A stretch of 64,000 bases of DNA from Micrococcaceae bacterium (GTDB lineage Bacteria; Actinomycetota; Actinomycetes; Actinomycetales; Micrococcaceae). The position numbers were made by a program, and so were the translations under genes. This document shows, in pieces, positions 1 to 8,593 of the stretch. The stretch is taken from contig JAKDMV010000001.1 of assembly GCA_030452125.1 (NCBI GenBank), positions 1 through 64,000 of the forward strand. Direction: 5' to 3'. How positions within the stretch are numbered: the first letter of the stretch is position 1; each line of letters opens with the position of its first letter. The notes beneath the pieces were generated by a model. That model was not told where the DNA came from. It saw only the letters and a list, made by a program, of their open reading frames with translations, and did not search any database.

Positions 1-2
1 TC

Positions 3-1394
3 GTCGTCGGCATTGATTCCTCGACCCAGTCCTGCAAGGTGCTGGTCCTGGATGCTGCCACCGGGGCCGAATTGCGCTCGGCCAAGGTGGCCCACCCCGA
101 TGGGACCAGCATCGATCCGCGGATCTGGGCCGCCGCCCTGCACCGCGCCTGGAAAGAAGCAGACCCGGCGGGGGCGGGTACGGTCATCGGCGTCGGGCTG
201 GCCGCCCAACAACACGGCATGGTCGCCCTGGACGTGGCCGGGGAACCGGTCTTCGATGCGCTGTTGTGGAACGACACCCGCAGCGCTCCCCAGGCCGCGG
301 CCATGGTCTGCGACCACGGGGCCGATTTCTGGGCCCGGGAGGTCGGATCGGTGCCGGTGGCCTCCTTCACCCTGACGAAGCTGGCCTGGCTGGCTCGGAA
401 CGAGCCCGAAGCCGCGGCACGGGTGCACCGCGTGGTGCTGCCCCACGATTATCTGAACCACGTGCTCACGGGCAGCTGGTTCACGGATCGCTCCGATACC
501 AGCGGCACCGCCTATTACCACCCTGCTACCGGATACCTCCCCGAACTGCTGACCGAATATTTCGGTCGCACCCCCGAGCTACCCGAGGTGATCGCCCCGG
601 ACGCCGTCGGCGGCCAACTCCTGCCCGAGTTCGGGGCCGACGGGGCGGTCGTCTCGGCGGGCGCCGGCGATAATGCCGCAGCCGCCCTGGGCCTGGGGCT
701 GCAATCCAGGGAAATTGCGGTGTCCATCGGCACCTCGGGCACCGTTTTCGCCTCCGTGCCGGATCGCCCCACCGCGGACCCCACGGGGGCGGTGGCCGGA
801 TTCGCCGACGCCACCGGCGGCTACCTCCCCTTGCTCGCGGTGATCAATTCGGCCCGGGTGATGGCCACCACCGCCGAACTGCTCGGCGTTGGGCTGGCTG
901 AATTCGACCAGCTCGCCTCCTGTGGGGACCCGTTGGCCGGAGGACTGAACCTCATGCCCTATTTCGATGGCGAACGCACGCCGAACCTCCCCGGGGCCAC
1001 CGGGAGCCTGACCGGAATGAGCCGGGCCTCGTTGACCCGGGAGAATCTGGCCCGGTCCTCCGTCCTGGCCGTGATGAACTCGTTGGCCGATGCCGCCGAA
1101 GCCCTCTCCGAGGTGTCCCGACCGGCCCAACGGGCCCTACTGATCGGCGGTGGCGCCCGCTCGGCATCCTTGCGGGCGGTGGCCCCCGAACTGCTGGGAA
1201 TCGACGTGGACGTCCTGGAAGCCGGCGAATACGTGGCCTTGGGCGCCGCCCGGCAGGCCGCGTGGGCGGCCACCGGGGAATTGCCGGTCTTCGAGCGGCA
1301 CGTCCAGGCCCGTCTAAGTCCGTCGGGCGACGGCTGGGGGCGGGAATCGCGCACCCTGTACGCCGCCGAACGCACCCGCCTCTACGGCGTGTAG
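3..1394 (+). CDS. xylB: Xylulokinase (5' end cut by window edge)
   Basis: Phosphorylates D-xylulose to xylulose 5-phosphate with ATP, feeding the pentose phosphate pathway in the cytoplasm. The open frame enters from the left edge; the first visible residues, VVGIDSSTQS, are the FGGY-kinase phosphate-binding start, so only a few residues are missing (463 residues visible; family about 460-490). Later motifs fit the family: an AGAGDNAAAALG segment, an SIGTSGTVFA segment and the xylulokinase-like MPYFDGERTPN. It converges on a polyol dehydrogenase 35 bases away, which suggests a pentitol or hexitol route through xylulose. The rest of the operon probably lies to the left. The family assignment is firm; the substrate is inferred from motif similarity. 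Confidence 0.92.
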   Translation, partial: VVGIDSSTQSCKVLVLDAATGAELRSAKVAHPDGTSIDPRIWAAALHRAWKEADPAGAGTVIGVGLAAQQHGMVALDVAGEPVFDALLWNDTRSAPQAAAMVCDHGADFWAREVGSVPVASFTLTKLAWLARNEPEAAARVHRVVLPHDYLNHVLTGSWFTDRSDTSGTAYYHPATGYLPELLTEYFGRTPELPEVIAPDAVGGQLLPEFGADGAVVSAGAGDNAAAALGLGLQSREIAVSIGTSGTVFASVPDRPTADPTGAVAGFADATGGYLPLLAVINSARVMATTAELLGVGLAEFDQLASCGDPLAGGLNLMPYFDGERTPNLPGATGSLTGMSRASLTRENLARSSVLAVMNSLADAAEALSEVSRPAQRALLIGGGARSASLRAVAPELLGIDVDVLEAGEYVALGAARQAAWAATGELPVFERHVQARLSPSGDGWGRESRTLYAAERTRLYGV

Positions 1395-1429
1395 GCCCCT
1401 TCACGAGGCAGCCGCAGGGAGGCCGAGTC

Positions 1430-2914
1430 CTACTTCCAGCCGTCCTCACGGAGGGTGCGCAGCAGGGCCAGCGCCCCGCCGTCGTCCAGGATGGCCAGCG
1501 CCTGCAGATAGGGCTTGGTGAAGTCCTCGTGGTCGGCCAGATCGCCGAAGAGTTCCCGGTCGCGCAGGAACGCCAGCGGGTCCTCGTCCTGGGCGGCCGC
1601 AGCGGCGAGGACGCGGTCCCGGAGCCGGTCGACGACCTCGATGGGCTGCCCTGCCTCGTCGACCCCGCGGGCGTAGCGGGCCCAGGAAGCGACGATCGCG
1701 GCGCTGAGGCGCACCGCTCCGCCGTCGGACAGGTTCGCCCGGATGACCGGGACCAGCCAGGTGGGGATCCGATCGGAGGATTCAGCGGCCAGGCGGGCCA
1801 GGGTGTCCTGGACCTGTTCGTTGGCGAAACGTTCGATGAGCTCGTGCCGGTAGGCGTCCAGATCGATCCCCGGCACGGGCTTGAGCGTGGGGGTGGCCTC
1901 GCGTTCCATATAGGCGAGGAGGAACTCGACGAGCAGCGGGTCGGAGCAGGCCTCGTGGGCGAAGCGGTACCCGGCGAGGTAGCCAAGGTAGGCGATGCCC
2001 TGGTGGCTGCAGTTGAGCAGGCGTAGTTTCATCAGCTCATAGGGTTCGACGTCGTCGACGAGCTGGACTCCTACCGACCCCCAGTCGGGGCGCCCGGTGG
2101 GGAATCTGTCCTCCAGGACCCATTGGATGAAGTCCTCGCAGACCACCGGCCAGGTGTCTTCCACACCGTATTCGGCGGCAATGGCAGCCCGGTCGGCCTC
2201 GGTGGTGACCGGGGTGATCCGATCGACCATGGAGTTCGGGAAGGGCACCTGCTCGGCCACCCATGCTCCGAGCTCCGGACCCTTCAACCGGGCGAAGGCG
2301 GTGAAGACCTTTGCGGCCAGGTGGCCGTTGCCTTGGATGTTGTCGCAACTCATCACCGTGAACGGCGCGACTCCGGCGGCTCGGCGGCGACGCAGCGCCT
2401 CGGTGACGAACCCGAACGTGGTGGTTGGTACGGCATCCTCGGCCAGATCGGCGGCGACCGCAGGGGTAGTGGCGTCGAATTCCCCGGTGGAGGGGTTGTA
2501 GTTATAGCCCCCCTCGGTCACGGTGAGCGACACGATCCGCACCATCGGGTCGGTGAGCTGCGCCAGGACCAGCTCGGGACCGTCCGGGGCATAAAGGTAG
2601 CGGGCGATCGAACCGACGACCCGGGCATCGCGCGTTCCATCGGGGGCCTTGGACACCAAGGTATACAGGCCGTCCTGCTCGGCCATGACATCACGCATGC
2701 GCTGGTCGTGGGGCATGAGCCCGACGCCGCAGATGGCCCAGTCCAGATCCTGACCCGAGTTCATCAACGCGTCGAGATACATCGCCTGGTGGGCCCGATG
2801 GAAGCCGCCGACACCAAAGTGCACGATGCCGATGCGTCGTTGCCCCAGTGGATACCCGGGCACTGCGACCAGGTCGTTGAGTTCGGCTAGGGCCCCGGCC
2901 TGCAGACGCGTCAT
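1430..2914 (-). CDS. Mannitol/arabinitol dehydrogenase family protein (polyol-specific long-chain)
   Basis: NAD-dependent oxidation of a polyol to a ketose (mannitol to fructose or arabinitol to xylulose), or the related uronate reductase reaction. The 494-residue length is typical. The N-terminal Rossmann segment GIVHFGVGGFHRAHQ is followed by the family catalytic triad pattern with K296, N301 and H304 in a KLRLLNCSH segment. The frame stays open 15 codons further upstream, but the ATG at 2914 begins where family members begin. Xylulokinase next door favours an arabinitol 4-dehydrogenase producing xylulose; sequence alone cannot separate this from mannitol 2-dehydrogenase. Confidence 0.85.
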   Translation of the reverse strand: MTRLQAGALAELNDLVAVPGYPLGQRRIGIVHFGVGGFHRAHQAMYLDALMNSGQDLDWAICGVGLMPHDQRMRDVMAEQDGLYTLVSKAPDGTRDARVVGSIARYLYAPDGPELVLAQLTDPMVRIVSLTVTEGGYNYNPSTGEFDATTPAVAADLAEDAVPTTTFGFVTEALRRRRAAGVAPFTVMSCDNIQGNGHLAAKVFTAFARLKGPELGAWVAEQVPFPNSMVDRITPVTTEADRAAIAAEYGVEDTWPVVCEDFIQWVLEDRFPTGRPDWGSVGVQLVDDVEPYELMKLRLLNCSHQGIAYLGYLAGYRFAHEACSDPLLVEFLLAYMEREATPTLKPVPGIDLDAYRHELIERFANEQVQDTLARLAAESSDRIPTWLVPVIRANLSDGGAVRLSAAIVASWARYARGVDEAGQPIEVVDRLRDRVLAAAAAQDEDPLAFLRDRELFGDLADHEDFTKPYLQALAILDDGGALALLRTLREDGWK

Positions 2915-3026
2915 GATGTGCTCCGATCGTGATGTAGCTAACAAATCCGAGCATAACATATGAGCAAACCAGTTGACTCAAATGAGCGCGATATGCTGAT
3001 GGTCTCCCTTGCTAGGGTGGGGCCTC

Positions 3027-4265
3027 GTGAGCAGCTCTGATCCTTCCCGCCAGAAATCGGTGTGGCGCGCCCCCGGAATGCCGGCGCTACTGTCCCTGAC
3101 GGCCGCCGGTTTCGCCGGATTCGCCGCCCTGCTGCCCATGGCCCCGCTCTGGGCAGTCCACGGTGGAGCTGATGAGGCCGGTTCCGGCCTCGTTAATGGC
3201 GCCCTCCTGCTGGCCACCGTCCTCACCCAGGGTTTCGTCCCGCGGCTGCTGCAACGACTGGGAACGGGCCGAGTTCTCGCCGCGGGTCTGCTGCTCCTCG
3301 GCGGACCCTCCCTCCTGATGCTCATCTCCGATCAGCTCGGTTGGATCCTGGCGCTGTCGTTGATCCGTGGGGTGGGGTTCGGAATCTTGACGGTCACCGG
3401 TTCCGCTGCGGTCGCCCATCTGGTGGCACCGGCAAGGCATGGCGCAGCCATCGGGGCCTATGGCGCGGCGATCGCCGTACCCCAACTGCTCCTGTTACCT
3501 GCCGGTCCGTGGCTGGCCGACACGATCGGTTTCTGGGCGGTTTTCGCCCTGGGAACCCTGCCGCTGCTGGGTATCGCGGCAGCCCCCCGGTTGGCCCAGG
3601 CCCTACGTGTCCGCGAAGCCGAACAGGCCCGTCGCCGCCCGGCCCAGGAGCTCGACCTGCCCGCCGAGGGCACCACGGCGACAGCCGGGCGGCGGCTCCC
3701 CCGGCTTCCGGGTGGACTCTTCCAACCGATGATCCTGCTCCTTGCCGTGACCCTCGCCGGTGGCGCACTGATCACCTTCGTCCCGCAAATGAGCTCCTCC
3801 CCCGCCGCAACGACCGGGGGTCTGGCCCTGCTGACCGCCACCGCTGCCGTCAGCCGGTGGCGCCTGGGAGCCCTGGCCGATCGGCATGGGACGAAAGCCT
3901 TCCTCTGGCCGCTGGTGCTGCTCACCTGTCTCGGACTCGTGCTGGCAGCCCTCGCGGTGAAGAATCAAGACGCGACCCGGGTCCCCCTGCTCCTGGTGGC
4001 CATGACGATCATCGGCATCACCTATGGCGGTCTACAGAACCTCACCTTGCTGCTCTCCCTTTCGGCAGTACGGCCAGCGCAGTATGGGACGGCGAGCGCC
4101 GTCTGGAACATGGGCTTTGATGCCGGAACCGGTCTGGGATCGGTGCTCGTGGGAGCCCTGGCCGCGGGGCTGTCCTTCCCCATCGCCCTGTTGGTGGCCG
4201 CCGGAATCTCGCTGGCCACTCTGCCGCTGGCGCTGATGCGCCAACGCGCGGCTCCTTCGGCCTAA
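3027..4265 (+). CDS. MFS transporter, 12-TM
   Basis: A predicted inner-membrane secondary transporter of the major facilitator superfamily, about 412 residues, with two six-helix halves joined by a charged loop near residues 190-225 rich in Arg, Pro and Glu. A RWRLGALADRHG segment in the second half corresponds to the MFS loop motif. I chose the GTG at 3027 because AGGGTGGGG lies just upstream; a TTG 18 bases earlier is also open. It is divergent from the polyol dehydrogenase across about 110 bases, so it could carry a sugar alcohol, but no residue identifies a substrate. DUF1206 starts 10 bases after its stop. Confidence 0.75.
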   Translation: MSSSDPSRQKSVWRAPGMPALLSLTAAGFAGFAALLPMAPLWAVHGGADEAGSGLVNGALLLATVLTQGFVPRLLQRLGTGRVLAAGLLLLGGPSLLMLISDQLGWILALSLIRGVGFGILTVTGSAAVAHLVAPARHGAAIGAYGAAIAVPQLLLLPAGPWLADTIGFWAVFALGTLPLLGIAAAPRLAQALRVREAEQARRRPAQELDLPAEGTTATAGRRLPRLPGGLFQPMILLLAVTLAGGALITFVPQMSSSPAATTGGLALLTATAAVSRWRLGALADRHGTKAFLWPLVLLTCLGLVLAALAVKNQDATRVPLLLVAMTIIGITYGGLQNLTLLLSLSAVRPAQYGTASAVWNMGFDAGTGLGSVLVGALAAGLSFPIALLVAAGISLATLPLALMRQRAAPSA

Positions 4266-4274
4266 ACTCAGGGG

Positions 4275-5093
4275 ATGAAGAACACCGACAAGGCGGCCGT
4301 CGAGGCCCGCAAGGCAGTCCGCAGCGCATGGTTCGAACGCGCGGCACGGCTTGGCTTCGTGGCCAACGGCATCCTGCATGCCATGCTGGGCTTCCTGACC
4401 TTGAATGTCGCCTTGGCGCGTGGCGGGGATGCCGACCAGTCGGGCGCCATGAGGACGCTCTCCGCACAGCCCGGTGGCGAGATCCTGATTTGGATCTGCT
4501 TCCTGGGCTGCCTCCTGTTGGCGGTCTGGAGCCTGGCCCAGGCCATCGTTCCCAGCCAGAAGGGCCTCGGTTTCATCGTCAAACAGGCGGGCACCGGCGT
4601 CGTCTTCGCGGCCATCGGCACCACCTTCGGCAGCTACGCCCTCGGGGCCGGAAAGGACTCTTCGGAACAGAGCCAGTCCGTTTCGGCGACCCTGATGTCC
4701 TCACCCTTCGGAAGCGTCGCCCTGATCATCGCCGGCCTGGTCGTCATCGGCGTCGGCATCTATTTCATCTACTCCGGCGTGGCCCGACAATTCGCCAAGA
4801 GCCTGCGCCGGCCCTCCAGCCCCACGGTGCAGCGCACCCTGATGATCCTGGGCACCGCGGGTTACGTGGCCAAGGGGCTGACTCTGGCCGCGCTGGGACT
4901 GCTGATCGTCGTCTCCACGGCGCAACACGACCCCGAGGATTCCACCGGCCTCGATGGTGCCCTCAAGGCAGTGCGCGATCAGCCGTTTGGTTCCTTCGCC
5001 CTCATCGCGATCGCCGTCGGCCTGATGGCCTACGCGGTCTTCTTGTTCATGCGCTCGCGCTATGACGAGATGAAACAGGGTGCCGGGCTCTAG
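4275..5093 (+). CDS. DUF1206 membrane protein
   Basis: A 272-residue integral membrane protein built from three DUF1206 repeats of about 80 residues, each with two hydrophobic helices (first pair near residues 28-50 and 70-95). The repeats share motifs such as ARLGFVANGILHAMLG and GTAGYVAKGLTLAALG. The family is widespread in actinobacteria and has no established function. AGGGG directly precedes the ATG. The gene follows the MFS gene closely and may be cotranscribed. Its stop codon overlaps the stop of the convergent CoA-binding gene in a shared CTAG. Confidence 0.85.
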   Translation: MKNTDKAAVEARKAVRSAWFERAARLGFVANGILHAMLGFLTLNVALARGGDADQSGAMRTLSAQPGGEILIWICFLGCLLLAVWSLAQAIVPSQKGLGFIVKQAGTGVVFAAIGTTFGSYALGAGKDSSEQSQSVSATLMSSPFGSVALIIAGLVVIGVGIYFIYSGVARQFAKSLRRPSSPTVQRTLMILGTAGYVAKGLTLAALGLLIVVSTAQHDPEDSTGLDGALKAVRDQPFGSFALIAIAVGLMAYAVFLFMRSRYDEMKQGAGL

Positions 5094-5878
5094 GAGCGCA
5101 TCAGGTTGCGCCGCTCGATCGCCGGGCAGGCGTCCATGACCACATCCAGTCCGGCGGCCGTGGCGCGGGCCGCGGCGGCTTCATCGATGACCCCGACCTG
5201 GAGCCACACGGCCTTCGCGCCGATGTCGATGGCCTGGTCGACGATGGCGCCGACCTTCTGCGAGTTCACGAAGCAGTCCACGACGTCGATGGTCCCGGGG
5301 ATCTCATCGAGCCGGGTGTAGCCCCGCTCCCCGTGGACGGTGTCCCCCTTCAGCGAGACCGGGACGATGTCCATGCCCAGGTCATCACGCACGATCCGCG
5401 CCACCCCGACGGCGGCTCGCATCGGATTATTGGACAGACCGACGATGGCCCAACGGGCCGGGGTGGTGAGCAGACGCCGGATGGTGTCCGGATCGTTGAT
5501 GTGGTGCTGGCGCAGCTGTGGACCGTCGGTCCCGCCATCACCGAGTACCGGCTCGCGCAGCACCGGTTCGGAAAGCACCGGATCGGACACGTTCAGGACC
5601 GGCTCAGTGGTGCGCAGCTGCGGATCGGTGGTGCCCAACGGTGGTCCTTCGACCTCGGGAACCTCCGGTTCAACGACGGCTCCGCGACGGCCGGTCCCCG
5701 CAAGGTCGAGACCTGGCGGTGCCGATTCCCCGGGGGTGGACGGCGGACGGACCGGTGCCGCGGGGATGTCGACATCGGCAATATCGGCCTCCGGGATATC
5801 GGCTGCGGGGATCTCCAGATCGGGGATCCCTGCCAGCTCGGCATCGGACGGTTGGTTCTGCGGTGCTGGTTCCGTCAT
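5090..5878 (-). CDS. CoA-binding domain protein with long low-complexity N-terminus
   Basis: The C-terminal ~130 residues form a Rossmann-like CoA-binding domain of the YccU type: WAIVGLSNNPMRAAVGVAR, then VVDCFVNSQKVGAIVDQAI and a closing VVMDACPAIE segment. The N-terminal ~125 residues are acidic, proline-rich and repetitive: a run of IPxADIP-like units followed by repeats around EPVLxxxDPVL. These look disordered. Start chosen at the ATG at 5878; the frame is open further upstream, but that stretch overlaps the next gene and has no family similarity I can see. A shorter paralogue without the extension lies at 21162-21662. The cellular role of the family is not established. Confidence 0.78.
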   Translation of the reverse strand: MTEPAPQNQPSDAELAGIPDLEIPAADIPEADIADVDIPAAPVRPPSTPGESAPPGLDLAGTGRRGAVVEPEVPEVEGPPLGTTDPQLRTTEPVLNVSDPVLSEPVLREPVLGDGGTDGPQLRQHHINDPDTIRRLLTTPARWAIVGLSNNPMRAAVGVARIVRDDLGMDIVPVSLKGDTVHGERGYTRLDEIPGTIDVVDCFVNSQKVGAIVDQAIDIGAKAVWLQVGVIDEAAAARATAAGLDVVMDACPAIERRNLMRS

Positions 5879-5910
5879 GGCCCCCACCTTACAAGGCCCA
5901 CCGGCGCCCG

Positions 5911-7323
5911 TCAGCCCACCGGGGCCGTCTGCTGGGTGGCAGCTGCCGAGTGCTTGGAGAACGCTCCCCGGTAGGCGGCGGCCGGGTGGTTGGCCTCCAG
6001 GGTGGCCGTCCTGCCGAAGACCTTTTCCCGCAGGGTCCCGGGTGCGTACTCGCTTTGGGCCAGACCGCGGGCCCGCAGTTCTGGAAGGACCCCCTCGATG
6101 AAGTCGGTATAGGAGCCGGGAAGGATCTGGTTGATGATGTTGACCCCATTGATCCCGGCATCCTGCCACCGCTCAAGTTCGTCGACGATTTGTTCCGGGG
6201 TACCGGCGATCTGTTGTGCTTTCGCCCGCGAGCGGGCCAGATCTCCGACGGTCGGCTTACCGCCGGGTACCGAGGCGATGACCGCCTCGAGGACCCCGCG
6301 TGCCCCTTCGGTTTCGATATCGCCCAGCGGGGTGTCCAAGTCCAGGCCCCCGAGGTCCACGCCGATGCCCCCGCCGATATGCGCGATCAGGGCGTGGGGG
6401 TCCAGGTACTGGTCATATTCGGTCTCCTTGCGCTTGACCTCTGCCTCGGTGCTGCCCACGACGAAGGACAGCCCGGCGAAGATCTTCGCGTCCCCCGGCG
6501 ATCTGCCCGCTGCGGCTTCGGCCGCCCGGATGGCCGTTGCTTGTTTGCGCACGTATTCGGTGTTCGGGGCGAACAGGAACGTGGCCTCGGCATGGGCCGC
6601 GGCGAAGGCCTTCCCACGCGGTGAGCTGCCGGCTTGGAAGAGGAACGGGGTGCGCTGCGGGCTCGGCGAGGACAAATGCGGGCCTTCGATGGAATAGCGG
6701 GGGCCTTCATGGTGGATCTTGTTCACCAGGGCCGGGTCGGCATAGCGACCGGTCTGCTTATCGGCCAGCACAGCCCCATCCGCCCAGGAGCCTTCCCATA
6801 GTTTATAGACGGCGGAGACGTATTCCTCGGCCCAGTCATAGCGGTCTGCGTGGGCGGCCAGGCCCGTGGCCCCGAAGTTGCGGTGGGAGTTCTCCAACAC
6901 GCTGGTCACGATGTTCCAGGCGACCCGGCCTCCGGAGAGGTGATCGAGGGTGGAGAACTGGCGGGCCATCTGGAACGGGTCGGACTGCACCACCGAGCTG
7001 GTCAGCGCCAACCCGATCTGAGAGGTGGTCGCGGCCAGGGCGGAGGCCAGCACCAGAGGGTCATTGGAGGGTACCTGCAGCCCCTTCTCCACCAGCGAGG
7101 CCCACCCTCCCTCATGGTCGCCGTAGAGGCCCACCACGTCGGCGAAGAACAGGGCATCGAATTTTGCGTCCTCGAGTTGCCGGGCTAGATCTACCCACAG
7201 ACCGAGCTCGTTATAGCGATGCTGTTGGGCCTCGGGGTGACGCCACTGGCCTCCCAGGATGTGGCTCGGGGTGTTCATCAAAAAGGCGCTCAGCAGCAGG
7301 CGCGGGCGTTGGTTGGTGCTCAT
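5911..7323 (-). CDS. NtaA/SnaA/DszA-family flavin monooxygenase (copy 1)
   Basis: A bacterial-luciferase-like (LLM class) monooxygenase of 470 residues that uses reduced FMN from a separate reductase. This family attacks C-S or C-N bonds, for example in sulfones, dimethyl sulfide or nitrilotriacetate. Visible family motifs are HILGGQWRHPEAQ near the N-terminus, FDALFFADVVGLYG, the LDHLSGGRVAWNIVTS segment and FQAGSSPRGKAFAA. It is the last gene of a transcript headed by a SAM riboswitch (transporter, acyl-CoA-dehydrogenase-like oxygenase, this gene), and its ATG overlaps the previous stop by 4 bases. A role in mining organosulfur compounds is inferred from this context; the substrate is unknown. 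No flavin reductase is encoded nearby. Confidence 0.85.
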   Translation of the reverse strand: MSTNQRPRLLLSAFLMNTPSHILGGQWRHPEAQQHRYNELGLWVDLARQLEDAKFDALFFADVVGLYGDHEGGWASLVEKGLQVPSNDPLVLASALAATTSQIGLALTSSVVQSDPFQMARQFSTLDHLSGGRVAWNIVTSVLENSHRNFGATGLAAHADRYDWAEEYVSAVYKLWEGSWADGAVLADKQTGRYADPALVNKIHHEGPRYSIEGPHLSSPSPQRTPFLFQAGSSPRGKAFAAAHAEATFLFAPNTEYVRKQATAIRAAEAAAGRSPGDAKIFAGLSFVVGSTEAEVKRKETEYDQYLDPHALIAHIGGGIGVDLGGLDLDTPLGDIETEGARGVLEAVIASVPGGKPTVGDLARSRAKAQQIAGTPEQIVDELERWQDAGINGVNIINQILPGSYTDFIEGVLPELRARGLAQSEYAPGTLREKVFGRTATLEANHPAAAYRGAFSKHSAAATQQTAPVG

Positions 7324-8585
7324 GCTCGGGTGGTGTCCTTCGGAGTCGTGGTGGCTTCGCCGATGCTGTTCAGGCCGATGGGGATGGTTCCGTTGATGTG
7401 GAAGTCACCGACGGAGCGGGCCTTGAAGGCCGCCGGGTTGTGGGTGGCGACCGTGCGGGCGTTGCGCCAGTGCCGGTCCAAGGATTTTCCGCGGCTGGTG
7501 GCGGAGGCCCCGGTCACGTCGAAAAGGGCCCCTGCGGCATCGAGGACCAGCGGCGGGACAGTCACCTGGGCTTTCTGCACGGCGATTTCCGCGCGCAGGA
7601 ACGCCGCTTCCGTGTCCAGGGCCACAGCCGGATCGACGGCGGCGTCCAGGTCGCGGGCCGCTGCAGCAACCACTGCTTCGGCGGCATAGACCCGTGCGGC
7701 GAGGGTGCCGACATGTTCCTGGATCTGTGCGTCATCGCGGAAGAGTCCACCGGATCCGGTATTGAACGTCCGGGTGCGGGCGGCGACGAGTTCGGAGGCG
7801 TCGCGCAGCGCGGCCCGCCCAATCCCGGCCAGCACGGCCAGCAGGACCAGTTGGAAGAACGCCGGTTCCAGCGTGCTGGTGACCTTGCGGGAAATGATGT
7901 TGGAGGACTCGACGGCCACGTTGTCGAAGATCGCGGTTCCGGTGCCGGTCAACGGTTGGCCGAAGCCGTCCCAGTCATCGTGGATGGCCACCCCGTCGGC
8001 ATCGGTGGGGACGACGGCGTACTGCCGGCCTTCGACGCCCTCGGTACTGGCCAGCACCACCACCCAATCGGCGAAGATGCTGCCGGTGGTGTAGTACTTC
8101 GCACCATTGAGGACCCAGCCGCCGTCGTGCCGTGTCAGTTTCGTCGCCGTGGTGCCCAGGGCGTTGCCGCCGCGTTCGGTGGCCGCATTGCCGAAGATCT
8201 GCCCGGCCAGCACCCGCGGGAACCAGGTGTCGCGGAAGTCCCGCGGCTGCAAGGCAATGGTTTCGACGAAGGAAAAATGTGATCGCAGCAGATGGGCCAC
8301 GTTGGAATCGGCGGCAGCCAATTCCACCAGCAGCCGGAACAGGTGTTCATGGTTCACCGGGTCCCCGCCGTATTCGGCCGGCACCCGCAAGGTGGTGAAA
8401 CCGGCCTCCTGGAGGCACCCGACTTGTTCGAAGGGAAGCACATGGTCCTGTTCGCGGGCGACGGCGTCGACGGCGATGGCGTCGAAGACGGGGCGGAAGC
8501 GTGCGGCCAGGGCAAGATAGCGGGCTTCGGAGCCCTCCGGCACGGGGGTGTCGAAGGCCGGTGGGGTGGTGGTGGTTTCACTCAT
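7320..8585 (-). CDS. Acyl-CoA-dehydrogenase-fold flavin monooxygenase, DszC/SfnB type (copy 1)
   Basis: A 421-residue protein with the acyl-CoA dehydrogenase fold. Its signatures are those of DszC/SfnB sulfur-acquisition oxygenases rather than beta-oxidation enzymes: ERGGNALGT, LNGAKYYTTGSIFADWVVV, and the C-terminal RHWRNARTVATHNPAA followed by INGTIPI. Such enzymes add oxygen to sulfur using reduced FMN. A much longer frame is open upstream, but the ATG at 8585 starts the conserved protein and leaves 8 bases to the transporter gene. It overlaps the downstream LLM monooxygenase by 4 bases, indicating coupled translation. Paralogue of the product of 11464-12729. Confidence 0.85.
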   Translation of the reverse strand: MSETTTTPPAFDTPVPEGSEARYLALAARFRPVFDAIAVDAVAREQDHVLPFEQVGCLQEAGFTTLRVPAEYGGDPVNHEHLFRLLVELAAADSNVAHLLRSHFSFVETIALQPRDFRDTWFPRVLAGQIFGNAATERGGNALGTTATKLTRHDGGWVLNGAKYYTTGSIFADWVVVLASTEGVEGRQYAVVPTDADGVAIHDDWDGFGQPLTGTGTAIFDNVAVESSNIISRKVTSTLEPAFFQLVLLAVLAGIGRAALRDASELVAARTRTFNTGSGGLFRDDAQIQEHVGTLAARVYAAEAVVAAAARDLDAAVDPAVALDTEAAFLRAEIAVQKAQVTVPPLVLDAAGALFDVTGASATSRGKSLDRHWRNARTVATHNPAAFKARSVGDFHINGTIPIGLNSIGEATTTPKDTTRA

Positions 8586-8593
8586 GGTCGTTC

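Noticed and set aside
2915-3026. A catabolite or polyol operator between the divergent dehydrogenase and MFS genes
   Set aside because: TTGACT and TATGCT are only 13 bases apart, and no convincing inverted repeat was found.
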